The notes: generated by a model not told the origin, from the sequence alone. A DNA stretch of 32,344 bases from REEB95 sp050729835 (GCA_050729835.1 JBOHLS010000026.1:1-32344), one strand, 5' to 3'; shown: positions 1 to 8,342, counted from the first letter of the stretch. Numbers and translations: made by a program.

Positions 1-43
1 CGTACCTGTTCTGAAGATCGAAAAATCCGGGTTGGCCTGCCAT
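1..43 (-). CDS. IS5-family transposase, first 14 codons only (runs off the left edge)
   Basis: On the minus strand an AAAGGAG ribosome site (52-58) precedes an ATG at 43. The 14 readable residues, MAGQPGFFDLQNRY, match from memory the conserved opening of IS5-family DDE transposases. The rest of the element lies left of the window. The IS end should fall between the start codon and the end of the neighbouring DUF429 frame. The repeated GAATC words around 71-84 may belong to its terminal inverted repeat. With so few residues the family call is tentative, though both the ribosome site and the peptide are clear. Confidence 0.55.
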   Translation of the reverse strand, partial: MAGQPGFFDLQNRY

Positions 44-80
44 GTCTGTGACTCCTTTCACTCGCGATGGAATCACTGAA

Positions 81-785
81 TCAGAATTCTACGCCGGCAT
101 ATAGAGGGTTTTTAGAGGTGGCCTTAAGTTGAAAACGCAATCCAATTGAGGAAAGAATTTCCTCGCGAGCAGCAGAGCTCTCAGGTTTTCCATAACCCTG
201 ATACGGCATATGCCATTTCCGAAGCTGAGCTGAGGGAAAGGCCTCGACCAGAACTCCGCGTTGTGACGCGGCCCAAGGCCAACAAGGTCGGCCAGACTTG
301 CTGATTAGTGTTAAACACGCAGCGGTAAATGCAGCTCCCCCACGCGGTCCTGCCCATAATGTTGATCGGACATTCACGTTGCAGTCACGCTCCGACGCCC
401 GATAAGGCTTTCTTTCATCTAATGGGCGGATAGAAGCAGCGTAGGCTACGAGCCATTTTGCATCGGGAAATGGCGGCGTCACCATGGCTTGTGTTTTGGC
501 GGCTCTAATGAGTTCTTCGTGACCGCCGGCTGGAAGATATTCTTGTGGAACCGAAAATGGCGCGTCGATTGCGGCTGCATCAAAGTCAGAGGCGCGTAAA
601 AATTTGCAGAGTCTGTCGAAGGGACTTTGCTCTCCCATTAATTCATGTGGCCTTATGGGTGAGACAAGATGAATCTCTCCACGACGTTCATGAAGAGTTG
701 CAATCCAGATATTTGAGCGCTTGACACCGGGGTTCCATTGCTTGCGATTGCTGGAAAAATCGATGCCGATCCAGATACGTTCCAT
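81..785 (-). CDS. DUF429 family protein (predicted RNase H-fold nuclease), probably C-terminally truncated
   Basis: Encodes 234 residues from an ATG two bases after the stop of the upstream DNA glycosylase gene, so it is probably translated as the last gene of that operon. The N-terminus GIDFSSNRKQW with an early Asp, the AIDAPFSVP segment, the NVRSTLWAGPRGGAAFTAA segment and VEAFPSAQLRKW are typical of the DUF429 family, predicted nucleases with an RNase H fold. Members normally end with an alanine-rich helix containing ADALDAVLCA, recalled from the family. This copy lacks it and ends in NPLYAGVEF right next to the IS5-like element. I infer that the insertion removed the last 30-50 residues, so activity is doubtful. 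Function in the cell is unknown for this family. Confidence 0.6.
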   Translation of the reverse strand: MERIWIGIDFSSNRKQWNPGVKRSNIWIATLHERRGEIHLVSPIRPHELMGEQSPFDRLCKFLRASDFDAAAIDAPFSVPQEYLPAGGHEELIRAAKTQAMVTPPFPDAKWLVAYAASIRPLDERKPYRASERDCNVNVRSTLWAGPRGGAAFTAACLTLISKSGRPCWPWAASQRGVLVEAFPSAQLRKWHMPYQGYGKPESSAAREEILSSIGLRFQLKATSKNPLYAGVEF

Positions 786-787
786 GA

Positions 788-1381
788 CTACATCGCCGCG
801 CCGGCGAGCCGCCACATGTAAAGCGCGAGCAACGAGCGATAAGGCGCAAATTGCGCCGCGACCCGGCTGGGCTGGCGCCGGCGTGCGAAGCGATTGAGAC
901 CGCGCGCCACGGCCAGATCGCCTTCCGGCCAGATGTCGAGCTCGTGGCAATAGAAGATCGCCAGCATGTCGCAGGTCCATTGGCCGATGCCCCAGATCTC
1001 GGTAAGGCGCGCCGTGCGTGCCGCGTGATCGAGCGCCGTGATCTCGGCGCGATCGAGCGAACCTGCCGCATGGGCCGCACCGATGTGGCACAGGGCCTTG
1101 ATCTTGTTGCGCGACAGGCCGCATTGCTTGAGCGCAGCCGCGTTTGTTGCACAGAGGAATTCGGCCAGCGCGCTGCCGCCCGCCGTCTCGACCCGCGCCC
1201 AGATGCTGCGCGCCGCGGCCGCCGAAACCTGCTGGCCAGTCACGGCGCGCGCCAGGAAGGCGGCGACGCCGTTATCCACGCGCTCGGGGAACCAGATCGG
1301 CGCCGCGGCGATGTGCGCCTGCAATTCCGGCGAGACGCCGCCGGCAATCTTGATCAGCTGGCGGTGCAGTTCAGGGGCCAT
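788..1381 (-). CDS. DNA-3-methyladenine glycosylase II-like (HhH-GPD, AlkA family)
   Basis: A 197-residue base-excision repair glycosylase of the HhH-GPD superfamily, which removes alkylated purines from DNA. The helix-hairpin-helix is visible as IWGIGQWT at residues 129-136. The catalytic aspartate is D155 in WPEGDLAV, aligning with the LPDDYL region of E. coli AlkA. The C-terminal YRSLLALYMWR helix also matches AlkA. It lacks AlkA's N-terminal domain, as many short bacterial homologues do. The start at 1381 was chosen because residues upstream of MAPELHRQL look like out-of-frame sequence. It overlaps the end of the GNAT gene by 11 bases, indicating an operon. Confidence 0.8.
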   Translation of the reverse strand: MAPELHRQLIKIAGGVSPELQAHIAAAPIWFPERVDNGVAAFLARAVTGQQVSAAAARSIWARVETAGGSALAEFLCATNAAALKQCGLSRNKIKALCHIGAAHAAGSLDRAEITALDHAARTARLTEIWGIGQWTCDMLAIFYCHELDIWPEGDLAVARGLNRFARRRQPSRVAAQFAPYRSLLALYMWRLAGAAM

Positions 1382-2531
1382 AGCCTTCGCGCCGGAATGG
1401 TGACAAGCCCTGTTCCAGCTCCGCCATCTCGCTTTCGACCGCCATGGTCTCGCGTTGGAGAAAATCCGCCACCGCGCGCCGGAAGCCGGCATCGCGGATC
1501 CAATGGGCGCTATAGGTCGGCTGCGGCAAATATCCTCGCTGGATCTTGTGCGGGCCCTGCGCGCCGGCTTCGACACGTTTCAGGTCGCGCGCGATCGCGA
1601 ACTCGATGGCGCGGTAATAGCACGCCTCGAAATGCAGGAACGGGAAGTCGCCGAGACAGCCCCAGTTGCGGCCATAGAGCGTGTCCGGCCCGATCAGGTT
1701 GAGAGCGCCGGCAACATAGCGGCCATCGTACTTGGCCATCACCAGCAGCACCTTGTCGGCCATGCGCGCGCCCAGGAGGTCAAAGAACTCGCGGGTGAGG
1801 TAGGGCGAGCCCCATTTTCGGTCCGACGTCGAAGTATAGAAGTGGAAAAACGCATCCCAATGGCGTGGCTTGAGATCGCCGCCGGATAGCAACTCGATGC
1901 TGACCGCAGCGTTGGCGTCGCGCCGCTCGCGCTTGATCTGCTTGCGCTTGCGTGCGGTGAGCGCAGCGAGGAACTCGTCAAAGCTGCGATAGCCCTGGTT
2001 CTCCCAGTGGAACTGGCGGCCGATGCGGCGGAGGAACCCGGCCCCGGCGAGAGCGTCGCACTCCGCCGCGGTCGGGAAGGTGACGTGCAGCGACGAGACC
2101 CCGGACCGCTTTGCCACTTCGAGCAGGCCGGCAATCAGTAAACGTGCCGCATTGTTGCTGGTGCCGGGCCGCAGCAGCAAACGCGGGCCTGGCACCGGCG
2201 TGAACGGCACCGCGACCTGCAATTTGGGATAATAGCGGCCGCCGGCGCGCTCATAGGCCTCGGCCCAGCCGTGATCGAAAACGTATTCGCCGTAGGAGTG
2301 GCTCTTGAGATAGAGCGGCGCGGCGCCGATCAGCCGGCCGTCACCGTCCTCGAGCAGGAGATGCTGCGGCAGCCAGCCGGTTTCGCCGGTGGCCGAGCCC
2401 GATTCCTCGAGTGCCTGGAGGAAGGCATGCGAGACGAAGAGATGATCGCCGGCGCAGGCGTCCCACGCGGCTGCCGGCACCTTGGCCAAGTTGTCGACCA
2501 CGCGCAGCGCCAGGTGATCGGCGCCGTCCAT
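1371..2531 (-). CDS. GNAT-superfamily acyltransferase, FemAB-like / DUF482 (COG3146 type)
   Basis: Encodes 386 residues of the family annotated as FemAB-related or 'peptidogalycan biosynthesis' proteins. The typical pattern is visible: an N-terminal LAKVPAAAWDACAG segment, FVSHAFLQALEESG, the basic TARKRKQIKRERR stretch near the middle, GRNWGCLGDFPFLHFE and HKIQRGYLPQPTYSAHW near the C-terminus. The fold is two GNAT-like halves; the actual acceptor is not established. The ATG at 2531 shares a base with the RidA stop codon (TGATG), which fixes the start and indicates translational coupling. Confidence 0.75.
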   Translation of the reverse strand: MDGADHLALRVVDNLAKVPAAAWDACAGDHLFVSHAFLQALEESGSATGETGWLPQHLLLEDGDGRLIGAAPLYLKSHSYGEYVFDHGWAEAYERAGGRYYPKLQVAVPFTPVPGPRLLLRPGTSNNAARLLIAGLLEVAKRSGVSSLHVTFPTAAECDALAGAGFLRRIGRQFHWENQGYRSFDEFLAALTARKRKQIKRERRDANAAVSIELLSGGDLKPRHWDAFFHFYTSTSDRKWGSPYLTREFFDLLGARMADKVLLVMAKYDGRYVAGALNLIGPDTLYGRNWGCLGDFPFLHFEACYYRAIEFAIARDLKRVEAGAQGPHKIQRGYLPQPTYSAHWIRDAGFRRAVADFLQRETMAVESEMAELEQGLSPFRREGYGP

Positions 2532-2995
2532 CAGGCGACCTCGAAGACCGCGTCGATCTCGACCGCGACGTCTCCCGGTAACGCCGCCACGCCGACGGCG
2601 ACGCGCGAATGACGTCCGGCGTCGCCCAGCACCTCGACCAACAGATCGGAGCAGCCGTTGATTACCTGCGGCTGCTGCACGAAATTGGGGGCGCTGTTGA
2701 CGAAGCCGTTGATCCGCACGCAGCGATGGACGCGGTCGAGGTCGCCGACGGCGGCGCGCGCCTGCGCTAAAAGGTTGAGGCCGCAAAGCCGCGCCGCGCT
2801 CTGCCCATCGGCCAGTGAGATGCCGGCGCCGAGCTTGCCGAGGAAGCGGCGCTCGCCGTTCCACTGGCAGACCTGCCCGGAGACGAACAATAGGTCGCCG
2901 GCGCGCACGAACGGCACATAGCTCGCTAGCGGCGAAGCCGCCTCGGGCAGTTCGATCTTCAGTTGCCTGAGCCGCACCTCAATTCGGCTTGCCAT
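2531..2995 (-). CDS. RidA/YjgF-family protein (YjgF-like, enamine/imine deaminase fold)
   Basis: A 154-residue member of the RidA (YjgF/UK114) superfamily. Canonical RidA hydrolyses reactive 2-aminoacrylate or other imines made by PLP enzymes. Visible matches are FVRAGDLLFVSGQVCQWNGE, LNLLAQARAAVGDLDRVHRCVRINGFVNS and a C-terminal LPGDVAVEIDAVFEV. This longer form belongs to the branch often called YjgF-like or 'endoribonuclease L-PSP', whose substrates are mostly unknown. The catalytic Arg of canonical RidA (in NPAR or similar) is not obvious here, so deaminase activity is unsure. The start MASRIEV at 2995 is preceded by GGGAGAG. It is first in the four-gene minus-strand operon. Confidence 0.8.
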   Translation of the reverse strand: MASRIEVRLRQLKIELPEAASPLASYVPFVRAGDLLFVSGQVCQWNGERRFLGKLGAGISLADGQSAARLCGLNLLAQARAAVGDLDRVHRCVRINGFVNSAPNFVQQPQVINGCSDLLVEVLGDAGRHSRVAVGVAALPGDVAVEIDAVFEVA

Positions 2996-3050
2996 GATCT
3001 CTCCCATTCCGGTTGCGCCCATTATCGGCCGGATGGCGCCGGTTGCCCAA

Positions 3051-3084
3051 GAAAAAGCCGGCCATCGGGGAGAAGATGGCCGGC
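3051..3084 (-). terminator. Intrinsic terminator after the thioesterase gene
   Basis: A perfect 10-bp stem, GCCGGCCATC (3057-3066) with GATGGCCGGC (3075-3084), encloses an 8-base loop. On the minus strand it is followed by TTTTTC (3056-3051). It lies 98 bases after the thioesterase stop and 56 bases before the RidA start, separating the two transcription units. Confidence 0.85.
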
Positions 3085-3181
3085 AGTCAACTGCGCGTGG
3101 ATCCTCGCCGATCACGGGTGGCGAGGGCAGAAGGTAATAGGGCGCCGGCGGCATCCCATCCCCACGCGCCGCGTTGCGATT

Positions 3182-3628
3182 TTATGCTTTAGCCGAGAGG
3201 CGGGTTTGGCCGCTGGTATCGGACAGGCTGGCCTTGACCTCGTCCGGCACCGGTTCCGGCTTGATGCCGCCGTCGTCGCGCCGGCTGGCCCAGATGCGCT
3301 TCTCGAAGCCTTCGACCGAAGGGATATTGCCGTCCTTCAGGATGCGGTGCCGGACCGTGAAGCTGGTCCGGCCCCAGTCGCCGATCTGGGACTCGACGGT
3401 CACGGCATCGTCGAAATGGCAGGGCAGCAGGAACTTCGCGCCCGATTCGATCAGCGGAAAGCCAACAATGTGGTACGTGGCGCGTATCGCCGACGCCGAC
3501 AGGCCGGTGCGCTCGAACAGTTGGCCGGTGCTGGCGTCGAAGATGATGAAATATTGCGGATAGAAGACGATCCCGGCGGGATCACATTGCGCCCATTCGA
3601 TGCGCAGGATGCGGCGATGGACCAGCAT
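3182..3628 (-). CDS. Hotdog-fold acyl-CoA thioesterase (4-hydroxybenzoyl-CoA thioesterase family)
   Basis: A 148-residue hotdog-fold thioesterase hydrolysing an acyl- or aroyl-CoA. The hallmark CDPAGIVFYPQYF (residues about 15-27) carries the aspartate that is catalytic in Pseudomonas 4-hydroxybenzoyl-CoA thioesterase. The rest (LPCHFDDAVTVESQI, FEKRIWA) fits the family. The substrate cannot be deduced, as no aromatic degradation genes adjoin it. It starts just 13 bases beyond the nrdJ terminator and is followed by its own terminator, so it is likely a single-gene unit with a promoter in the short 106-base gap. Confidence 0.75.
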   Translation of the reverse strand: MLVHRRILRIEWAQCDPAGIVFYPQYFIIFDASTGQLFERTGLSASAIRATYHIVGFPLIESGAKFLLPCHFDDAVTVESQIGDWGRTSFTVRHRILKDGNIPSVEGFEKRIWASRRDDGGIKPEPVPDEVKASLSDTSGQTRLSAKA

Positions 3629-3640
3629 CAGGGTATCTCG

Positions 3641-3675
3641 AAAAAGAAGGGGGCGCGGCGCGAACCGCGCCCCCC
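3641..3675 (-). terminator. Intrinsic terminator of nrdJ
   Basis: Stem GGGGGCGCGG (3649-3658) pairs perfectly with CCGCGCCCCC (3665-3674) around a 6-base loop. On the minus strand it is followed by TTCTTTTT (3648-3641). It sits 60 bases after the nrdJ stop and immediately before the thioesterase start. Confidence 0.85.
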
Positions 3676-3734
3676 AATTTCTGCCTCAGTCGCGGTGCCG
3701 GCCGGGAGGCTGTAGCCGGAAGACCGCGTTGCGA

Positions 3735-6700
3735 TCAACTACAGCCGCTGGTGCTGCCGCAGGTCTCGCATTTGAGGCAGGTCCCGTTGCGAACCAGGGT
3801 GAAGTTGCCGCACTCGCCGCAACTGTCGCCCTCGTAACCCTTCATACGCGCCGCCTTGATCTGTTCGATGCGGGCGTCCACCGTCTTGACGGTCTCGATT
3901 TCCATCGCAACGTCGTGCCCGACCGCGACGTTGCCCGCAGCCGGCAATTCGAGCGCGCCGGACTTGGCAGTAGTCGATTGCGCGCCGCTCTGGGCCGCCG
4001 CGCCGCCTTGCAGAACGATGAGCTTGTTGCGCACGAAGCCCGCGACGGCTGCCTTGCGCATTACTGCCGTCAGGTCGGGCTTGGGCCCTTCCGGCAGATT
4101 TGATTCCGCGGCGCCCTTGCCGACCGTATCGGGCGTCACGTCGGCCGGCTGGACATGCGCCAGGTCGTTGCGGCCGAGATACGAGATCGCCAGTTCGCGG
4201 AAGATATAGTCGATCAGCGACGTCGCCATCTTGATGGTGTCGTTGCCCTCGACGATCCCCGCGGGCTCGAAGCGCACGAAGGTGAACGCCTCGACGAACT
4301 CCTCCAGCGGCACGCCGTATTGCAGGCCGATCGAGATCGCGATGGCGAAGTTGTTCATCAGCGAGCGGAAGGCCGAGCCTTCCTTGTGCATGTCGATGAA
4401 CACCTCGGCCAGCTTGCCGTCCTCGTATTCGCCGGTGCGCAGATAGACCTTGTGGCCGCCGACGATGGCCTTCTGGGTATAGCCCTTGCGCCGCTGCGGC
4501 AGCCGGCGGCGCTCGCTCTTCTGCGCGATGCGCTCGATCACGCGTTCGACGATGCGCTCGGCGACGACCGGCACGCGCTCTGCCGGCGCCTTCTCGGCCA
4601 GTTCGGCGACCGCATCCTCGTCCGCGTCGTCGTCGATCAAGGCCGACTGCAACGGCTGCGACAGCTTCGAGCCGTCGCGGTAGAGCGCATTGGCCTTGAG
4701 GCCGAGCTTCCAGGACAGCATGTAGGCGTCCTTGCATTGCTCGACGGTGGCCGCGTTCGGCATGTTGATCGTCTTCGAGATCGCGCCCGAGATGAAGGGC
4801 TGAGCCGCCGCCATCATGCGGATGTGGCTGTCGACCGAAAGCGAGCGTTTGCCGATGCGGCCACAGGGATTGGCACAATCGAACACCGGAAGGTGCTGCG
4901 ACTTGAGATGCGGTGCACCTTCGAGCGTCATCGCGCCGCAGCAATAGGTGTTGGCCTGCTCGATCTCGGCCTTGGTGAATCCCATTGCAGCCAGCATGTC
5001 GAACGATACGGCGTTCAACTGGGCGTCGGTGAAGCCGAATGCTGCGCGGCAGAACTCCTCGCCCAGCGTCCATTTGTTGAAGGCGAACTTGACGTCGAAG
5101 GCGGTCGCCAGCTGGCTTTCCAGGGCCTCGATGGCGCTTTCGGTGAAGCCCTTGGCCTTGAGCGCGGCGTGGTTGAGGGCCGGCGCGTCCTTGAGCGTGC
5201 CGTGGCCCACGGCATAACGGGTGATCGCCTCGATCTCGGGTGCGGTATAGCCGAGCTTGGCGAGCGCTTCGGGCACGACACGGTTGATGATGCGGAAATA
5301 TCCGCCGCCGGCCAGTTTCTTGAACTTGACCAGGGCGAAATCCGGCTCGATGCCGGTGGTGTCGCAATCCATTACCAGGCCGATCGTGCCAGTCGGCGCG
5401 ATGACCGTTGCCTGGGCGTTGCGGTAGCCGTGCAATTCGCCGAGCTGGAGCGCATGGTCCCAGGCTTGGCGCGCCGCCTGGACGAGGTTGCGATCCTGGC
5501 AGTTGACCGCGTCGAGCGGCACCGGCACGACCGACAGCTTCTCATAGCCGGTGCGCTCGGCATGGGCGGCGCGCCGGTGGTTGCGGATGACGCGCAGCAT
5601 CGCCTCGCGGTTCTTGGCGAAGCCGGGGAAGGCGCCCAACTCGCTGGCCATCTCCGCCGACGCGGCATAGGCGACGCCGGTCATCACCGCGCTGATCGCG
5701 GCGCACAGCGCGCGGCCTTCGTCGCTGTCGTAGGACAGGCCGAAGGCCATCAATAGCCCGCCGATATTGGCGTAGCCGAGGCCGAGAGTGCGGAACTCGT
5801 AGCTCAACTGGGCGATCTCGCGCGACGGGAATTGCGCCATCAGCACCGAGATCTCGAGCGCCACAGTCCACAGCCGGACCGCGTGCTCGAAAGCCGGCGT
5901 GTCGAAGGTGCCATTTTCACGGCGGAACGCCATCAGGTTGAGCGACGCCAGGTTGCAGGCGGTGTCGTCGAGGAACATGTATTCCGAACACGGATTGGAC
6001 GCATTGATGCGGCCGGATTCCGCGCAGGTGTGCCATTCGTTGATCGTGGTGTCGTATTGCAGCCCGGGGTCGGCGCTGGCCCAGGCGGCATGGGCGATCT
6101 TGTCCCACAGCTCGCCGGCATCGACCGACTTGTGGAGCTTGCCGTCGGTGCGGCGGATCAGGTTCCACTTGCCGCCTTTGAGTACGCGGTCGAGGAAATC
6201 GTTGGTGACGCGCACCGAATTGTTCGAATTCTGACCCGCGACGGTGAGGTAGGCCTCGCTGTCCCAGTCGGTGTCGTAGGTCCGGAAATCGACCTTCTCG
6301 AAGCCCTGCTGCGCGAACTGGATCACGCGCTGGACGTAGTTCTCCGGGATCATCGCCTTGCGCGCCGCCTTGATCTCGCGCCGCAGCGTCAGATTACGGT
6401 TGGGATCGAAGCGCGCGTCGCTGAGCGCCTGGGCGGCGGGCCCGTGACAGGCCGCCATGATGAGGTTGAGATGCTTCTGCGCCAGCTTGGAGCCGGCGAC
6501 CAGCGCCGCGACCTTTTGCTCCTCGATCACCTTCCAGTCGATATAGGCCTCGATGTCGGGATGGTCGATGTCGACCGTCACCATCTTGGCGGCCCGGCGC
6601 GTCGTGCCGCCAGACTTGATCGCGCCGGCGGCGCGGTCGCCGATCTTGAGGAAGCTCATCAGGCCCGACGAACGACCGCCGCCCGAGAGTCTCTCTCCAT

Positions 6701-7421
6701 CACCCCGCAACTTGGAGAAATTCGAGCCGGTGCCCGAGCCGTACTTGAACAACCGCGCCTCGCGCACCCAGAGATCCATGATCCCGCCCTCGTTGACGAG
6801 ATCGTCGGCGACCGACTGGATGAAGCAGGCGTGCGGCTGCGGATGTTCGTAGGCGCTTTGCGACGCCGTCAGCTCGCTGGTCTTGTAGTCGACGTAGAAA
6901 TGGCCTTGCGCCGGTCCGTCGATGCCATAGGCCCAATGTAGCCCGGTGTTGAACCATTGCGGCGAATTGGGCGCCGCCATCTGGCGGCACAGCATGAAGC
7001 ACATTTCGTCGTAATAGGCGCGGGCGTCGGCCTCGCTGTCGAAGTAGCCGCCCTTCCAGCCCCAATAGGTCCAGGTGCCGGCCAGCCGGTGGAACACCTG
7101 CTTGGCACTGCGCTCACCGGCGCTGCGCTCGGCGGTCGGCAGTTTGTCGAGCGCCTTGGCGTCGGGCGCCATGCGCCACAGCCACGCCGGAACGTCGGAT
7201 TCCTCGACCGACTTGAGCCGGCTCGGCACGCCGGCCTTGCGGAAATACTTTTGCGCCAGGATGTCGCATGCGACCTGACTCCAATCCGCCGGCACCTCGA
7301 TATCGGGCAAATAAAAAACCCGCGACCCGTCGGGATTGCGGATTTCGCTGATGGCTGCCTTGAAGGTGATCCCTTGATAGGGGTCTTGGCCGGCCGATGT
7401 GAATCGACGGTCGATACGCAT
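3735..7421 (-). CDS. nrdJ: Class II, vitamin B12-dependent ribonucleotide reductase
   Basis: Encodes 1228 residues, the normal size of long NrdJ. The enzyme reduces ribonucleotides to deoxyribonucleotides using adenosylcobalamin to make the active-site thiyl radical, so it works with or without oxygen. The opening MRIDRRFTSAGQDPYQG and SEIRNPDGSRVFYLPDIEVP are diagnostic. The substrate-site redox Cys is C199 (HACFIQSV). The N-x-C-x-E catalytic triad is NPCSE at 476-480. A GGTTRRAAKM segment is at 271-280. The tail from residue 1201 has CxxC pairs (CGEC...CLKCETC) forming a zinc site. GGGGGGA lies just upstream of the ATG. An NrdR-type box is 49 bases upstream and a terminator follows. No other reductase genes or cobalamin riboswitch are visible here. 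Confidence 0.97.
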   Translation of the reverse strand: MRIDRRFTSAGQDPYQGITFKAAISEIRNPDGSRVFYLPDIEVPADWSQVACDILAQKYFRKAGVPSRLKSVEESDVPAWLWRMAPDAKALDKLPTAERSAGERSAKQVFHRLAGTWTYWGWKGGYFDSEADARAYYDEMCFMLCRQMAAPNSPQWFNTGLHWAYGIDGPAQGHFYVDYKTSELTASQSAYEHPQPHACFIQSVADDLVNEGGIMDLWVREARLFKYGSGTGSNFSKLRGDGERLSGGGRSSGLMSFLKIGDRAAGAIKSGGTTRRAAKMVTVDIDHPDIEAYIDWKVIEEQKVAALVAGSKLAQKHLNLIMAACHGPAAQALSDARFDPNRNLTLRREIKAARKAMIPENYVQRVIQFAQQGFEKVDFRTYDTDWDSEAYLTVAGQNSNNSVRVTNDFLDRVLKGGKWNLIRRTDGKLHKSVDAGELWDKIAHAAWASADPGLQYDTTINEWHTCAESGRINASNPCSEYMFLDDTACNLASLNLMAFRRENGTFDTPAFEHAVRLWTVALEISVLMAQFPSREIAQLSYEFRTLGLGYANIGGLLMAFGLSYDSDEGRALCAAISAVMTGVAYAASAEMASELGAFPGFAKNREAMLRVIRNHRRAAHAERTGYEKLSVVPVPLDAVNCQDRNLVQAARQAWDHALQLGELHGYRNAQATVIAPTGTIGLVMDCDTTGIEPDFALVKFKKLAGGGYFRIINRVVPEALAKLGYTAPEIEAITRYAVGHGTLKDAPALNHAALKAKGFTESAIEALESQLATAFDVKFAFNKWTLGEEFCRAAFGFTDAQLNAVSFDMLAAMGFTKAEIEQANTYCCGAMTLEGAPHLKSQHLPVFDCANPCGRIGKRSLSVDSHIRMMAAAQPFISGAISKTINMPNAATVEQCKDAYMLSWKLGLKANALYRDGSKLSQPLQSALIDDDADEDAVAELAEKAPAERVPVVAERIVERVIERIAQKSERRRLPQRRKGYTQKAIVGGHKVYLRTGEYEDGKLAEVFIDMHKEGSAFRSLMNNFAIAISIGLQYGVPLEEFVEAFTFVRFEPAGIVEGNDTIKMATSLIDYIFRELAISYLGRNDLAHVQPADVTPDTVGKGAAESNLPEGPKPDLTAVMRKAAVAGFVRNKLIVLQGGAAAQSGAQSTTAKSGALELPAAGNVAVGHDVAMEIETVKTVDARIEQIKAARMKGYEGDSCGECGNFTLVRNGTCLKCETCGSTSGCS

Positions 7422-7469
7422 ATGCTAAATCCCCCCGACGCCAACGTGACATTTCCCCTGCATCGGGCC

Positions 7470-7485
7470 ACACAACATGTTGTGC
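7470..7485. promoter_or_regulatory. NrdR box upstream of nrdJ
   Basis: ACACAACATGTTGTGC contains a perfect 14-bp palindrome (7471-7484) and matches the NrdR-box consensus ACACWATATATWGTGT at nearly all positions. NrdR is the dATP/ATP-sensing repressor of bacterial ribonucleotide reductase genes. The site is 49 bases before the nrdJ ATG, in or next to the expected core promoter. Confidence 0.8.
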
Positions 7486-7499
7486 AACCTCGAACGCAG

Positions 7500-7578
7500 A
7501 ATCAAAATGTTGGCAGAACGACCCTAGCCATTCAACTAGATTTTGTGCCGCGCGCGGTTATGCCACAAAATGTAGTAG
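7500..7578. promoter_or_regulatory. Three further degenerate NrdR-like boxes in phase with the first
   Basis: Counting from the strong box at 7470, similar 16-mers start at 7500 (AATCAAAATGTTGGCA), 7533 (CAACTAGATTTTGTGC) and 7563 (CCACAAAATGTAGTAG), so the steps are 30, 33 and 30 bp. NrdR sites commonly occur in pairs about three helical turns apart, which supports the 7470/7500 pair. The outer two match about 11-12 of 16 consensus positions and are less certain. Confidence 0.45.
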
Positions 7579-7588
7579 GAGCAACCAC

Positions 7589-7597
7589 TTATCCACA
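7589..7597 (+). promoter_or_regulatory. DnaA box (perfect TTATCCACA)
   Basis: TTATCCACA is the exact high-affinity DnaA recognition sequence. It lies 168 bases upstream of the nrdJ start, just beyond the NrdR-like boxes. DnaA regulates nrdAB in E. coli, so a role in coupling dNTP supply to replication is plausible. A single 9-mer can also occur by chance. Confidence 0.4.
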
Positions 7598-7964
7598 GGT
7601 GGAAAATGCCGCCCGAAACGAACCGCTAGTAGTTTTTGAAAAAGCCTTTCACGTAAGCGTATTAGAACCAAAAATTCATGTAGTAAATCAGGTGATGCAA
7701 ATCCGGATCGTAAGAGTGCCGCCGGCGACTTCGGAGTGTTTCATGGTGTCACGACAGCTATAAGTTCAGGCGGTTGCTCGATGAACCGCAGTCAGTCCGA
7801 TGATCGCTCGCTGCGGCGGTCGTCGTGACATCGACAAGGGATGAAGCGGCAGCATGATTGGCGTTCGACCCCGTAGTCTGGACGCCCCAGTGGCGCGGTG
7901 CCATAGTCCGCGCGCGTTTTAAGCCGGAGCAGCGGAAAACGCGCGCACGCGCATCGGAATCGGG

Positions 7965-8342
7965 ATGGCCATCGGCACACGACTCTTCACCTGGTTCAAG
8001 GGCGAGCTCGTCGGCACCGACACGTTTGGCAACCGCTATTATCGCGAGCGCCACGGGCGGCCGCTCAAGCGCGGCGGCGGGCGCGACAGCCGCGAGCGCC
8101 GCTGGGTCATCTATCAGGGCGACGAAGACGCCTCGCGCGTGCCGCCGATGTGGCACGGCTGGCTGCACCACACGATCGACGAGCCGCCGGCCGAAGGGGA
8201 AAAGCCGCTTTATGCTTGGCAGAAGCCGCACGAGCCGAATTTGACCGGCACGCCGGCCGCCTATCGCCCGGCGGGCTCGGTGCTCAAAGGCGGCCCGCGC
8301 GCGCGGGCCACCGGCGATTACGAGCCCTGGACGCCGGAGTGA
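7965..8342 (+). CDS. NADH:ubiquinone oxidoreductase subunit NDUFA12 (B17.2-like)
   Basis: A 125-residue accessory subunit of respiratory complex I, shared by alphaproteobacteria and mitochondria. The signature is complete: LFTWFKGELVGTDTFGNRYY near the start, RRWVIYQGDEDASRVPPMWH in the middle, then GWLHHTIDEPP and a C-terminal YEPWTPE. It binds the peripheral arm near the quinone site on the cytoplasmic side. The ATG follows AATCGGG with a weak ribosome site. It heads a plus-strand set ending with DUF2155, an order I recall as common in Rhodospirillales. Confidence 0.9.
   Translation: MAIGTRLFTWFKGELVGTDTFGNRYYRERHGRPLKRGGGRDSRERRWVIYQGDEDASRVPPMWHGWLHHTIDEPPAEGEKPLYAWQKPHEPNLTGTPAAYRPAGSVLKGGPRARATGDYEPWTPE

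Larger units (their letters stand above)
7422..7964. other. Divergent intergenic region between nrdJ and the NDUFA12 gene
   Basis: These 543 bases contain no convincing gene. The nrdJ-proximal half (7422-7600) carries NrdR-like boxes and a DnaA box, described separately. The middle (about 7615-7760) is distinctly AT-richer than its surroundings. The NDUFA12-proximal part returns to high GC and ends with a plain AATCGGG before the ATG. Open frames crossing it are extensions of shadow frames. No cobalamin riboswitch (B12 box) or tRNA could be made out. Confidence 0.6.

Noticed and set aside
4155..5756. Long plus-strand open frame of 533 codons antisense to nrdJ
   Set aside because: It lies wholly inside nrdJ, has no family similarity and is rich in Asp/Arg/Gly as expected for a shadow frame of a high-GC gene. 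The same applies to 5832-6941 and to 3739-5367 on the minus strand.
7422..7964. Cobalamin riboswitch upstream of B12-dependent nrdJ
   Set aside because: No B12-box or surrounding conserved helices could be found by eye; the NrdR boxes explain regulation better.
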